The translations under genes were made by a program, and so were the position numbers. DNA of 64,000 nt. It comes from Lachnospiraceae bacterium (GTDB lineage: Bacteria; Bacillota; Clostridia; Lachnospirales; Lachnospiraceae). The stretch is from contig JAFXCD010000045.1 in assembly GCA_017521605.1 (NCBI GenBank), positions 124,001 to 188,000 of the forward strand. Direction: 5' to 3'. This document shows, piece by piece, positions 17,338-27,100 of the stretch (the stretch's first letter is position 1; each line of letters opens with the position of its first letter). The notes beneath the pieces were generated by a model. The model was not told the origin of the DNA. It worked only from the letters and a program-made list of their open reading frames with translations, and made no database searches.

Positions 17338-18410
17338 CTACGCTGAGTTAATAATTCTTTGGCTTTTTCAATAGCGGCCTCATCATAGAATTCCAGTCTT
17401 AAGGCACCGTATTCCTGCTCTCTATTGTGCGTAATACCAATATTCTTAATATTTATACCATTAACAGCCAGGATGGTAGTGATAGCAGCAAGAGAACCTG
17501 CCTGGTCAGCAATATCCACAGTTAGAACGTAGGAACGTTTAATGGGACCGCTGGATGTGTTGATAAAGGAATCACGATATTCCCTTGCATCATCAAAAAG
17601 TTGATATAAAGAGTTGCCATTCCTCATTTTCAGTTGATTCTGTATATTAATAAGTGAATCAATGTATTTACCAAGTAACAGAGAGATGTTGTCTGTGTTG
17701 GTCAGACAAATCTGTTGCCACATCTGGGCAGAAGAGGAAGCGATTCTTGTAATATCCTTAAAACCGCCTGCTGCCACCATTTTCATTATGCCCTCATCTG
17801 AATCACTATCGTGTACCAGATTAACCAAGGAAGCTGCGATAACATGTGGGAGGTGACTGATGGCAGCTGTAACATAATCATGTTGTTTGTAATCCAGTAT
17901 CAAGGGAATGGCACCGGTTTGCAATATTAACTCACGAAATGCAGCTAATTTGTGGCTGGGTGTTTTGGGTGTTGGTGTCAGGATATAGTAGGCATTTTCC
18001 AAAAGAGAAGCTTTGGAATTGGCAAAACCATAGCGTTCACTGCCTGCCATGGGGTGGCCGCCAATAAAATGTTCCTCCAAATCAGCTGCTAAAATATGCT
18101 GATGAATATTGTTTTTTACACTGCCAACATCAGTAATGATACAGTCATTCTTCATGAATTCTTTTATTTTATGCAGATTGGTGTCATTTTTCTGTACCGG
18201 AGCACAGAGAAAAATATAGTCACAAATCCGAAAGGATTCATCTATTTGAGATGTTGCAACATCTACTATTTGTTGGCTTACAGCAAGCTCCAAGGCTTCA
18301 GGACTGATATCAAAGGCGGTGATATGACAATCCGTAATATTTTTCTTAAAAGCTTTGGCTATGGAGCCACCGATTAAACCAAGGCCGATAAAACCAATTG
18401 TTGTAGACAT
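17310..18410 (-). CDS. tyrA: Prephenate dehydrogenase with C-terminal ACT domain
   Basis: TyrA oxidatively decarboxylates prephenate to 4-hydroxyphenylpyruvate in tyrosine synthesis. The N-terminal Rossmann motif GLGLIGGSIAKAF binds NAD(P); GGHPMAGSERYGF and HDYVTAAISHLPHVIA are family-specific active-site regions. An ACT domain occupies about residues 293-360 (YVLTVDIADQAGSLAAI), the usual site of feedback control by tyrosine. GAGGT precedes the start on the reverse strand. It follows the glycosyltransferase gene at 19439-18453 with a 42-base gap and is probably in the same transcript. Confidence 0.95.
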   Translation of the reverse strand: MSTTIGFIGLGLIGGSIAKAFKKNITDCHITAFDISPEALELAVSQQIVDVATSQIDESFRICDYIFLCAPVQKNDTNLHKIKEFMKNDCIITDVGSVKNNIHQHILAADLEEHFIGGHPMAGSERYGFANSKASLLENAYYILTPTPKTPSHKLAAFRELILQTGAIPLILDYKQHDYVTAAISHLPHVIAASLVNLVHDSDSDEGIMKMVAAGGFKDITRIASSSAQMWQQICLTNTDNISLLLGKYIDSLINIQNQLKMRNGNSLYQLFDDAREYRDSFINTSSGPIKRSYVLTVDIADQAGSLAAITTILAVNGINIKNIGITHNREQEYGALRLEFYDEAAIEKAKELLTQRSYLIYEKKL

Positions 18411-18452
18411 AAGTACCTCGCTTAATATGCTTTAAATGAATCAATGATTGAT

Positions 18453-19439
18453 TTACGAAAAACCTCTTGTTTTATGTAAATTAATTCGTTTTATAATATT
18501 ATTCCATATGACTTTAGGCGTCAGACGATTACGATTAGCATAAGCCATTTCTAAATAATATCTAAATGTGGAGCATGTTCCTTTTCTGTTCACAAACTTA
18601 GGAGTAAGTGTTTCCGGTTTAATACGCTTGATGGTGTCAGGATAAGCAACATACATTTCATCTTCATCATAGATATCGATTTTATATTTTACAGGTCGTG
18701 CAAAAGTATGGAAATATAAGAATTCTTCGCATTGCATACAGTTTGTACGGTCTAAATAGTAGCGGTATAACTTACCTTTATTCCATACAAAAACCTGTCT
18801 GCGATTTTTGTACGACTCATCAGGCGGAAGATTTCCGACAAAAAAACTTGTTGTCCACATATCCAAACTGGCAAAACTGTTTTCCTCATAATAAGGAATT
18901 CCTAAATGTTGATAAATCTTTGTCATTCCGAATTCATCCAGAAGATAAGACTTTGAATTGGAAAAAGCTTCTATATAAGAAACATCGTTAATAATGGTTC
19001 GATAACGTGAATTGACTTCGGGATTGTTTCTATAAATGGTAGAATGTCCCCAAATACCTATTTTGTCATACTTGTCAAGGATATCATCAGTGATATATTT
19101 ATTGATGTCACCCCAAATCAAATCAAGGTCACAATGGCCCCAAAATTCATATCCCTTAAGTTCTTCATGAAAAATCTCCCCATATGCCGGTTTAAATTCA
19201 CAAAGCTTCCATGGCCGATCCAGACAGATGGGGAAGTCGTAAAAGGAAGATATTTTTTCTTTTAAACTATCCCAAGAGGTATAAATGACAGTAAGATTAG
19301 CAGGGTAATCATAATGGGTGTAATCATCAGTGATAAGAATAAAAGATACTTCCTTGTTTGCACCGGCAGAAAGCAACCATAAACCTAAACTTTGGGGTAA
19401 TTTACCAAAGTATGGAATTAAATATGCTATACGATTCAT
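18453..19439 (-). CDS. Putative capsule-type glycosyltransferase (DUF6625-like)
   Basis: The 328-residue soluble protein begins MNRIAYLIPYFGKLP and contains GHCDLDLIWGDI with a DxD-type motif (about residue 104), plus EFKPAYGEIF upstream. This arrangement resembles DUF6625/GT-A-like proteins found in capsule and lipopolysaccharide loci, which probably use a nucleotide sugar; the donor and acceptor are unknown. GGAG precedes the start, and a good reverse-strand promoter lies at 19495-19523. It stands apart from the main polysaccharide locus, upstream of tyrA on the same strand. Confidence 0.7.
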   Translation of the reverse strand: MNRIAYLIPYFGKLPQSLGLWLLSAGANKEVSFILITDDYTHYDYPANLTVIYTSWDSLKEKISSFYDFPICLDRPWKLCEFKPAYGEIFHEELKGYEFWGHCDLDLIWGDINKYITDDILDKYDKIGIWGHSTIYRNNPEVNSRYRTIINDVSYIEAFSNSKSYLLDEFGMTKIYQHLGIPYYEENSFASLDMWTTSFFVGNLPPDESYKNRRQVFVWNKGKLYRYYLDRTNCMQCEEFLYFHTFARPVKYKIDIYDEDEMYVAYPDTIKRIKPETLTPKFVNRKGTCSTFRYYLEMAYANRNRLTPKVIWNNIIKRINLHKTRGFS

Positions 19440-19494
19440 AAAATCTCCAATCAGTCATACAATTTGTTATATTAATTATGAATACTTCAAAGAA

Positions 19495-19523
19495 AATATA
19501 TCACTTTAAAGTGCGAAAATCAA
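19495..19523 (-). promoter_or_regulatory. Promoter for the glycosyltransferase-tyrA unit, with a palindrome in its spacer
   Basis: On the reverse strand TTGATT and TATATT are 17 bases apart. The spacer contains the perfect 12-bp palindrome CACTTTAAAGTG (19502-19513), a plausible operator for a dimeric repressor. Confidence 0.55.
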
Positions 19524-19732
19524 GTGTGATTGTTTAAGCTATAATTTGTGAATTGGTATATTATTTTTAAATTGCATTAATAAAATTTAAAAATTGCATA
19601 AATATTGTACAAATATAACAATTATACTTGTAAAAAGTGCAATTATTTAGTAAAATAAACACATGGGATTTGAATTATTTCAAAATGACTTGTGAAAAGT
19701 TCCCAAATCACATCTTATTTGGAGGAAGACAT

Positions 19733-21826
19733 ATGAATATTTACACAACTGACAAGATTCGTAATGTATGTTTACTTGGCCATGGTGGCAGTGGTAAGAC
19801 TACTTTGGTAGAAGCAATGGCTTATTTATCAGGTATTACCTCGAGAATGGGCAAGGTATCCGATGGCAATACGCTTAGTGATTATAGTAAGGAAGAACAG
19901 AAGAGACAGTTTTCTATCAGTACATCCGTGATTCCTATAGAATGGGAAGGCTATAAGATAAATATTTTAGATACCCCCGGATATTTTGATTTTGTGGGTG
20001 AAGTGGAAGAGGCTATGAGTGCTGCAGGTGCTGCTATTATCGTAGTAAATGGTAAAGCAGGTGTGGAAGTTGGTACTATTAAAGCATGGGAACTCTGTGA
20101 GAAGTATAAATTGCCCAGAATCATTTATGTATCCAATATGGACGTTGATAATGCTTCCTTCCGTCAGGTAGTGGAAGATATGACAAATCTTTTTGGTAAG
20201 AAGCTGGCACCTTTCCATCTGCCAATTCGTGAGAATGAGAAGTTTGTAGGTTATGTTAATGTAATCAGTGAGACAGCAAACCGTTGGGTAGGTAAGGAAG
20301 TTGTAGAATGTGAAATTCCGGATTATAATAAGCCGAACCTCCAGATTTGCCGTGATACACTTATGGAAGCAGTTGCAGAAACCAGTGAAGAATTTATGGA
20401 AAGATATTTTAGTGGTGAGACTTTTTCAGAAGCTGAAATTCGTGCAGCACTTCGTACCAATGTATGGGATGGAAGTATCGTACCTATGACCATGGGCTCC
20501 AGTACTATGATGCAGGGTGTTTATACTTTGATTGATGATATTATCAAATATGTTCCTTCGCCGGAGAACAGAGAAGTGGCAGGAATCAATATGAAGACCA
20601 ATGAAATCTATCAAGCAAACTATGATTTCTCCAAGGCAAAATCAGCTTATATATGGAAAACTATCGTGGATCCTTTCATTGGTAAGTATTCTTTGATTAA
20701 AGTGAATTCCGGTGTATTAAAGACCGATGATTTACTTTATAATCTGGATAAGGATATTGAAGAGAAGATTGGTAAAATTTATGTATTGCAGGGTAATAAG
20801 CCTATTGAAGTAAAAGAGCTTCATGCAGGTGATATTGGCGCGTTGGCGAAGCTGACTGCTGCCAGAACAGGTAACAGCTTATCTACCAAGGCTACCACCA
20901 TTAAATATGGTATGACGGAGATTTCAAAGCCTTATACATACATGAGATATAAGCCGAAAAATAAGGCAGATATTGATAAGATTTCCCAGGCATTGCAGAA
21001 GATGACTCATGAAGACCAGACGTTGAAGGTTGTAAATGATGCAGAAAACAGACAGACCTTGATTTATGGTATGGGTGACCAACACCTTGATATTGTTGTA
21101 AGCAGATTGCTTAATGAATACAAGGTGGAAGTAGAGTTATCTAAGCCAAAGATTGCGTTCCGTGAAACCATTAAGAAAACTTCTGATGTAGAAGCTAAAC
21201 ATAAGAAACAGTCCGGCGGACATGGTCAGTATGGACATGTAAAGATGCGTTTCAGCCCTGCGGATGATATGGAAATTCCGTTTGTATTTGAACAGGAGGT
21301 TGTAGGCGGAGCGGTACCGAAGAACTACTTCCCAGCAGTTGAAAAAGGCTTGCAGGATTCTGTTGAGCGAGGACCGTTGGCAGCATATCCGGTAGTTGGT
21401 GTGAAAGCAGTGCTTTATGATGGTTCTTATCATCCTGTTGACTCTTCGGAAATGGCCTTCAAGATGGCTACTATCCAGGCATTTAAGAAGGGATTTATGG
21501 AGGCACATCCTGTGCTTTTGGAGCCTATTGCAAGCCTAAAGGTTACGGTTCCTGATAGTTATACCGGTGATGTTATGGGTGATTTGAACAAAAGACGCGG
21601 TCGTGTACTTGGCATGAATCCTCTTCCCGGTGGTAAGCAGATAGTAGAAGCAGAAATTCCTATGAGTTCTCTGTTTGGTTACTGTACAGACCTTCGTTCC
21701 ATGACCGGTGGACGTGGTGATTATTCTTATGAATTCGTAAGGTATGAACAGGCACCAAGCGATGTGCAGGAGAAAGAAGTGGCAGCAAGAGCAGCCAAGG
21801 TTGCAGAAAACAACATGGAAGAATAG
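19733..21826 (+). CDS. Elongation factor G-like GTPase (EF-G paralogue)
   Basis: A five-domain translational GTPase of 697 residues. The P loop is GHGGSGKTTL, instead of the AHIDAGKTT of canonical EF-G; G3 is DTPGY and G4 is NMD-like (SNMDVDN) rather than NKxD. Domain IV is marked by SGGHGQYGHVKM and domain V by MGDLNKRRGRVLG. These features place it in the EF-G-like subfamily common in Clostridia, whose role in translocation or recycling is not settled; it is probably not the main FusA. GGAGGAAG precedes ATG 19733. It stands alone between divergent and convergent neighbours. Confidence 0.9.
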   Translation: MNIYTTDKIRNVCLLGHGGSGKTTLVEAMAYLSGITSRMGKVSDGNTLSDYSKEEQKRQFSISTSVIPIEWEGYKINILDTPGYFDFVGEVEEAMSAAGAAIIVVNGKAGVEVGTIKAWELCEKYKLPRIIYVSNMDVDNASFRQVVEDMTNLFGKKLAPFHLPIRENEKFVGYVNVISETANRWVGKEVVECEIPDYNKPNLQICRDTLMEAVAETSEEFMERYFSGETFSEAEIRAALRTNVWDGSIVPMTMGSSTMMQGVYTLIDDIIKYVPSPENREVAGINMKTNEIYQANYDFSKAKSAYIWKTIVDPFIGKYSLIKVNSGVLKTDDLLYNLDKDIEEKIGKIYVLQGNKPIEVKELHAGDIGALAKLTAARTGNSLSTKATTIKYGMTEISKPYTYMRYKPKNKADIDKISQALQKMTHEDQTLKVVNDAENRQTLIYGMGDQHLDIVVSRLLNEYKVEVELSKPKIAFRETIKKTSDVEAKHKKQSGGHGQYGHVKMRFSPADDMEIPFVFEQEVVGGAVPKNYFPAVEKGLQDSVERGPLAAYPVVGVKAVLYDGSYHPVDSSEMAFKMATIQAFKKGFMEAHPVLLEPIASLKVTVPDSYTGDVMGDLNKRRGRVLGMNPLPGGKQIVEAEIPMSSLFGYCTDLRSMTGGRGDYSYEFVRYEQAPSDVQEKEVAARAAKVAENNMEE

Positions 21827-21864
21827 AATAAAACGTGGCAGTGGAAACACTGCCACGTTTTATT
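21827..21864. terminator. Bidirectional terminator, 17-bp perfect stem with GAAA tetraloop
   Basis: AATAAAACGTGGCAGTG pairs perfectly with its complement across GAAA; A and T tracts on the flanks let it serve both the EF-G-like gene and the convergent small genes on the reverse strand. Confidence 0.9.
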
Positions 21865-21870
21865 GAGAGG

Positions 21871-22149
21871 TTATTTGTTGTGTTGTGCCATCAGCTTATT
21901 AATCTGATTAAGCTCATCCTGTGTGGAGTGATTTTTGATGGCCTGTATACAGGCAGAGATTTCCGATTGTGTAAAGCTTAGGTTTTCAGCCTTGGCTTTC
22001 TTTATCATGGGAAGGAAAAAGGCCATCATTTCTTTTTGTGATTTTCCTTTTCCTTCCACAAAAAGCTTAGATAAAAAGTTGAGCTTTTCTTTTGAAATGT
22101 CTTGTACCAATGGATCGTTCATCCATTTGGGTGTAGCTGATTGTTCCAT
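21871..22149 (-). CDS. Small conserved-looking protein, function unknown
   Basis: A 92-residue, soluble, charged, mostly helical protein with no signal peptide or transmembrane segment. It contains helical blocks such as FFLPMIKKAKAENLSFT and SEISACIQAIK. GGAGGT lies ahead of the start. It follows the 159-residue gene upstream on the reverse strand by 17 bases, so the two form an operon, ending at the shared hairpin at 21827-21864. No family is recognised. Confidence 0.75.
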   Translation of the reverse strand: MEQSATPKWMNDPLVQDISKEKLNFLSKLFVEGKGKSQKEMMAFFLPMIKKAKAENLSFTQSEISACIQAIKNHSTQDELNQINKLMAQHNK

Positions 22150-22166
22150 ATTAGACCTCCGTGAGA

Positions 22167-22646
22167 TTATTGTTTGGTTGTGAATCCATCCATCATATTG
22201 AAAATGGAACTCATATCACCTGTAGCGTCCATTCCGAACATAGAAGCTATGTCCCCCATGTTCTCCATGCCTTCCGGGAATAAGTCCTTCATGTTTTCCA
22301 TCATTTCCATCATATTCTGTAGATTCGTGAAAGTTTCAAAAAGATTACGGATATGTAGGAATTGTTCCTTTTCCTTGGAACTGCAGAAAGGGATTATCCT
22401 ATCTAAAACGGAAGTAAAATCCATGGTAGATTTAGGGGCAGTAGTATCAAAGCAGGTACCGTTTAGTAGGATGGGACGCCTGAAGCACTCCATAATATAA
22501 CGTATTTCCAGATATTTAATATAAAGTGCCAAATATTTTTGTAGGGAGGAATCCATAAAGGGTACCAGTATCTTCAGCATGCGTATATGATCGTTGCAAA
22601 AGCATGAATCAAAAGGTATGACACTGTCATGTCTGATATCTTCCAT
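22167..22646 (-). CDS. Met-rich small protein, function unknown
   Basis: A 159-residue protein with a helical N-terminal part and a Met-rich C-terminus (NMMEMMENMKD, SMFGMDATGDMSSIFNMMDGF). There is no signal peptide. The C-terminal Met- and Gly-rich stretch recalls amphipathic tails of proteins that pack against membranes or partners. A strong AAGGAGGT precedes the start. It is first in a two-gene reverse-strand operon with the 92-residue protein, suggesting they act together. Confidence 0.75.
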   Translation of the reverse strand: MEDIRHDSVIPFDSCFCNDHIRMLKILVPFMDSSLQKYLALYIKYLEIRYIMECFRRPILLNGTCFDTTAPKSTMDFTSVLDRIIPFCSSKEKEQFLHIRNLFETFTNLQNMMEMMENMKDLFPEGMENMGDIASMFGMDATGDMSSIFNMMDGFTTKQ

Positions 22647-22717
22647 AGTACCTCCTTATTAAGCCGGATTCTCCTATATATTTATGTCAGGATGAATTGA
22701 ATTAGAAGTGAATGAAC

Positions 22718-22742
22718 AGAAAAAGCCCCATAAAAGGGGCTT
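22718..22742 (-). terminator. Terminator of the Cys/Gly-rich small gene
   Basis: On the reverse strand, AAGCCCC pairs with GGGGCTT around TTTTAT and runs into a T tract. Confidence 0.8.
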
Positions 22743-22758
22743 ATCTGTAAAATAATGA

Positions 22759-23031
22759 TTAGCAGCAACGTGAACCGTTGTTACCACCACAGAAGCAAGA
22801 AAGAAGGAGAATCCAGATTAACCATTCGCAGGAATTGTTGCCGCAGCCATCGTTACATCCGCAACCATTGTTGCCGCCTAAGATATTGCCAAAGCCACAT
22901 CCGTCGCCGTTGTTATTGCCACAGATGCAAGATAATAAAAGAATCCAGATAATCCAGTTGCATCCGCCGCCGTTACCACCAAAGTTAGAAGAATTACTGC
23001 ATCCGCAGTTTGTAGCTGTTAAGTCACTCAT
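22759..23031 (-). CDS. Cys/Gly/Asn-rich small protein with two W-IIWILLLSC units
   Basis: This 90-residue protein has two copies of a hydrophobic unit, CNWIIWILLLSCICG (about 23-37) and CEWLIWILLLSCFCG (about 67-81), separated by Gly/Asn/Cys-rich spacers. Cys makes up a large share of the residues. It resembles the high-cysteine chorion-like or YjcZ-like small proteins of Firmicutes, some of which are spore-coat or membrane associated; the role here is unknown. The start at 23031 is fixed by GGAGG eight bases upstream. It has its own promoter and terminator. The two units are also visible as a DNA-level repeat. Confidence 0.8.
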   Translation of the reverse strand: MSDLTATNCGCSNSSNFGGNGGGCNWIIWILLLSCICGNNNGDGCGFGNILGGNNGCGCNDGCGNNSCEWLIWILLLSCFCGGNNGSRCC

Positions 23032-23062
23032 TTTAGAGCCTCCAAGATTTTGTTTATACAAC

Positions 23063-23092
23063 ATTATATGTTTTGGCATGAAAAGTGTGCAA
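23063..23092 (-). promoter_or_regulatory. Promoter of the Cys/Gly-rich small gene
   Basis: On the reverse strand, TTGCAC and TATAAT are separated by 18 bases and lie 32 bases upstream of the start codon. Confidence 0.7.
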
Positions 23093-23098
23093 AACTAC

Positions 23099-23126
23099 TT
23101 GAATAAATCTGCAGATATAGTAAAAT
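23099..23126 (+). promoter_or_regulatory. Likely promoter of the sortase/surface-protein unit
   Basis: TTGAAT and TAAAAT are separated by 16 bases, back to back with the divergent promoter at 23063-23092; the -35 boxes are seven bases apart. Confidence 0.55.
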
Positions 23127-23225
23127 AGATATAGTAGAGTGAAATTATTATGCCCACAAGATAATGTATGGTTTTTGTGTATAAATGCATTACCTGATAT
23201 AACCGGTATTGTAATGGAGTGAATT

Positions 23226-24137
23226 ATGGTTGAACGTAAACCAATCAATGACAGACAAAAAAGAATAAATGAGCGTGAAGCCCAAAAAGCAGCCTATGAA
23301 GCTCAGGTTCAAGCATATGTACAGGAAGAATTAAAGAAGAGAGAAAAAAGAAGGCGTGCAATTATTGCTTTGTGCGGAATACTGGGTGCGGCTTGTCTTT
23401 TGTATGTGGGATTCTATGGCTACGAGGATTATCGTACCCGTAGAAGTTATGAGGAAATGGCAGGGTTAAAGGGTGAGGAAACAGGACAAAGCATAAATCA
23501 GGCATTTGGAAATGATGCACCTACAATTAATTATACCAAAGACGATAAAACGGTACCGGAAGTATTGGATGAGTATAAAAAACTATACAATACGAATAAA
23601 AAGCTAATCGGATGGCTCAAAATTGACGATACTAATATAAATTATCCTGTTATGCAAACCAATAATAATGAATATTATCTGAATCATAACATGAATCAGG
23701 AAAAAGACCGTAATGGTGCCTTGTTTTTGGATAAGGATTGTGATGTAATCAACAGAAGTACTAATTTGATTATATATGGTCACCATATGAAGAGTGGCCG
23801 GATGTTTGGTAATCTGGATGATTATGAATCGAAAGAATACTATAAAAAGCATCCTATTATAGAGTTTGATACAATTTATGAAAAGGGTACCTATGAAATA
23901 ATGTATGTTTTTCGCTCCCGTGTATATAAAGAGGGAGATGTAGTGTTTAAATATTATCAATTTATTGATTGTTACAGTGAACAGGAATTTGAATCCAACA
24001 TGCAGGAGATGGAGTCTCTGTCCCTGTATGATACAGGAGTAAAAGCAGAATACGGCGACCGGTTATTGACCTTATCCACTTGTGATAATACGGTTGATGA
24101 CGGAAGATTTGTGGTGGTAGCCAAAAAAATAAAATAG
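23226..24137 (+). CDS. Class B sortase
   Basis: A membrane-anchored cysteine transpeptidase that cuts surface proteins at a sorting signal and joins them to the cell wall. It has a charged cytoplasmic N-terminus with coiled-coil character (1-48), a transmembrane helix (about 49-68), then the sortase fold. The catalytic triad is readable: His in YGHHMKSG (186 or 187), Cys286 in TLSTCDN and Arg294 in DGRFVVV. The long helical region before the C-terminus is typical of class B. The likely substrate, with a PKTGD signal, is encoded 41 bases downstream. Confidence 0.93.
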   Translation: MVERKPINDRQKRINEREAQKAAYEAQVQAYVQEELKKREKRRRAIIALCGILGAACLLYVGFYGYEDYRTRRSYEEMAGLKGEETGQSINQAFGNDAPTINYTKDDKTVPEVLDEYKKLYNTNKKLIGWLKIDDTNINYPVMQTNNNEYYLNHNMNQEKDRNGALFLDKDCDVINRSTNLIIYGHHMKSGRMFGNLDDYESKEYYKKHPIIEFDTIYEKGTYEIMYVFRSRVYKEGDVVFKYYQFIDCYSEQEFESNMQEMESLSLYDTGVKAEYGDRLLTLSTCDNTVDDGRFVVVAKKIK

Positions 24138-24178
24138 AACCATAAACATGGCATTAGAAGGAAAGGCATGGATACAGT

Positions 24179-27100
24179 ATGGTAAAGAATGAAAAACAAA
24201 AGAATACTATGAATGTAAAAAGACGAATACGTAAGACGCTTGCTTCTTTAAGTCTTGCTTCCGCATTGGTGGTAGCGTCCATACCGGTTGATAATCTGCA
24301 GGCGGTAGAGGGTTTGCCCGGTGATGAGAAAAAGGTTACTTTGACAGAAGCGGACAGCCGTATTCCGGATATTTCCGCTGCTCCTGTTTATACTACGGGT
24401 GACGGTGTATATGAATTTGCCTATGTGTTTCCCAAAGGGGTGCTGGATGGCGATAAAATTGCGGTAATTAAGTCCTATAATAGTAATGTGGATGAGAACT
24501 TAAGTAGTGGTATTCTGGATATACCCAATAAGGTGGATGCATATAAACATTTTGAACCCGGTACCGGTGCCGGTAGCGGTTATGTTGCTGTGAATTATAA
24601 AGACCAGTTTATGTTTTATAAGGTGCTGGAGCCTGAACTGGATGAATATGGCAACAAGATTTATGGAGAATATGAGGACCTGATAGGTGAAGACGGCGAG
24701 CCGGTGTTGGATAGTAATGGTAACCCGGTTAAGGTGCCTGTTGAATCTACTTTGAAAACAAAGGAAGCTATCTATCCCTGTTATTATCGTACCTTTAATG
24801 ATTGGGGGGCAATAGATGACCAGGAACTCTATATTATGAGAAATGGTACTACCATTGGTTCCAAGGAGCCAACGGATTATATGAAGGTGGAAGGACCTGA
24901 AGACTGGCGACTGAAGGATGTGGCGGTACAATACATAAATAATGGCGGTGTTTTTGCGGAAAAAGGTAGTATCATGACCGTAAATATCGGCAACAATATG
25001 CGTGGTATTGGTGACCGGGCGTTCTACGGCTGTACCAGTATTCAGAGTGTTGCTCTTGGTGCAGGTCTGGATACTATTGGTAATTATGCTTTTGCAAACT
25101 GTATCAATATGAAGAGTGTAAGCATACCATCCAATACCAATGTACGTATTATTGGTGAGCATGCTTTTTCCAATTGTCAGAATTTGGAGACATTTGTAAA
25201 CCCTGTTTCCGTTGAGAAGATTGGTGACTATTGTTTCGAAAACTGTTATAACTTAAAGTCAGTGGAACTGGCAAGTGGCGGCAGAATTCCTAACTTAAGA
25301 AGTCTGGGTAACCATTTGTTTGTAAACTGTCATAAGCTGGAGTCCTTAGAGATTCCCTATAATGTGACTGAAAATCTGGATATCAGCTTGATTGAAGGCT
25401 GTTCTTCACTTAAATATGTATCTGTAAAGAATGGCAATACCACCTTTGTTGAGGGACTTCCAAGCGTAAATAACGGTGGTGGTGTGTATTCCATGAGTGA
25501 TTTCATAAATACAGTACCGTCGGAATTTTACTTTGAAGGTGAGGATGGCTCCAAGATTCATGAGCTTTGCAGTAAGTATGCCATAGCTTTTAAATATATG
25601 GATAAAGAAGTGTATGAGATTATTATACACGAGATACTGGGAGATTTGACCAGCCCGAAGGCTACTTATCGAGTGACTTCGGCTAACCAGCTGATTCTTT
25701 GTGATATTGAAAAAGGTATTGAAATCATTGATATGCCGGATACCATTGGTCCTGCAAAAATACAGGAGATTTCCTCTACAAGTTTTCAGAATAACTGTTT
25801 TCTTAAGAAAGTGTATATACCTTCTTCCGTACTTCGTATTAATGACAGTGCTTTCCAGGGATGTCATAATCTGGAGGATGTTATTTTTAATGAACCTGTA
25901 AATGTACAGACTATCGGTGACAATGCATTCCAGACCCAGAAGGTGGCAGTGCACAATAATGAATGTGATGGTCATTTGGAAGCAGAGAATCCTAAGCTTA
26001 CCTTTACTGCACCTATTTCATATGACTGTGTGCCTTTTACCTATGCTATGGATCCTAATAGTAACATTAACATAGGTAACCAGTACAAGACCTATATCAC
26101 CTATTACAGCGGATGGCCGGGCAATATGACCGTTCAGTACAATCCGCTTACCGATAAGAATGAATTGATTGATTATCCTACTTTTGCGGATTTGACAAGC
26201 TACGTAGACAGGCCATATATTACAGAAGCCCAGAAAGCTTCTTTGACCACTGCATTGCGAAATAAGCAAAATGGTAATAAGCTGACACAGGATGAAGAGG
26301 AGCTTATTGATTCTGTACAGAATCTGCAGATTTATCAGGGTATTGAATCTGTAAAAGAAGATTTGTTTGTAAATAAAGAAGCGGCAGAAATCAATCTGGA
26401 TGCCTTGGGTCTGAATAAGACTATCACTACACACAGTATCAGTGAGATCCCGGCGCGTACCTTTGAGGGCTGCAGAAATGTGGAAAGCATATATATCAAT
26501 GGTGATACTTTTAGTATTGGTGATTATGCTTTTGAAGATTGTGAAAAATTAAAGAATGTTGAGATTTCATCAACTGTATCAAGCTTAGGTGTAAGACCCT
26601 TTGCAGGTTGTGAGAAGCTTACCAATGTAAGCTTTCAGGGAGGTCCCTATTTTACCTGTGATACATCGGTGATTTACAGTTTAACAGATGGAAATAAAAC
26701 AGGTATTGTACAGTGCTTGGAAGCCAGAGGCCGTTTGAATGGTTCCAGTACCATTGAAGCTAATGAGCTGGAAGGTGTACAGACTATTGCCAAAGAAGCA
26801 TTTATGGATTGTAGCGGTCTCGGAAGCATTGATATGAAGCAATCTTCCATTGGTGAGATTCCTGAAAATGCTTTTAAGAATACTAATACATTATACTCTG
26901 TATATTTACCGGAAAGCTGTAAAGCAATCTGGGCAGATGCTTTTGGCAACAGTAATGTACGTTATCTTGAGATTCCTAACAGTGTGTCATATATTGATCC
27001 TGATGCATTCTATACCAATAAGAATCATCCGGATGAATGCCTGAATATTACCTTCTTCTGTGAGGATAACAGTAACGCTAAAATTTATGCAGATATTTAT

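Noticed and set aside
19440-19732. Promoter for the EF-G-like gene
   Set aside because: Several TTGCAT/TTGTAC and TATAAC/TATACT boxes occur in this very AT-rich gap, but none pairs with proper spacing, so no specific call is made.
22778-23128. Pro/Leu-rich forward frame of 116 codons
   Set aside because: It is the complement of the Cys/Gly-rich small gene, which has promoter, binding site and terminator on the reverse strand.
24500-25162. 220-codon open frame on the reverse strand
   Set aside because: Antisense to the giant LRR protein; the repeated composition of the gene keeps the opposite strand open. No start signal or family.
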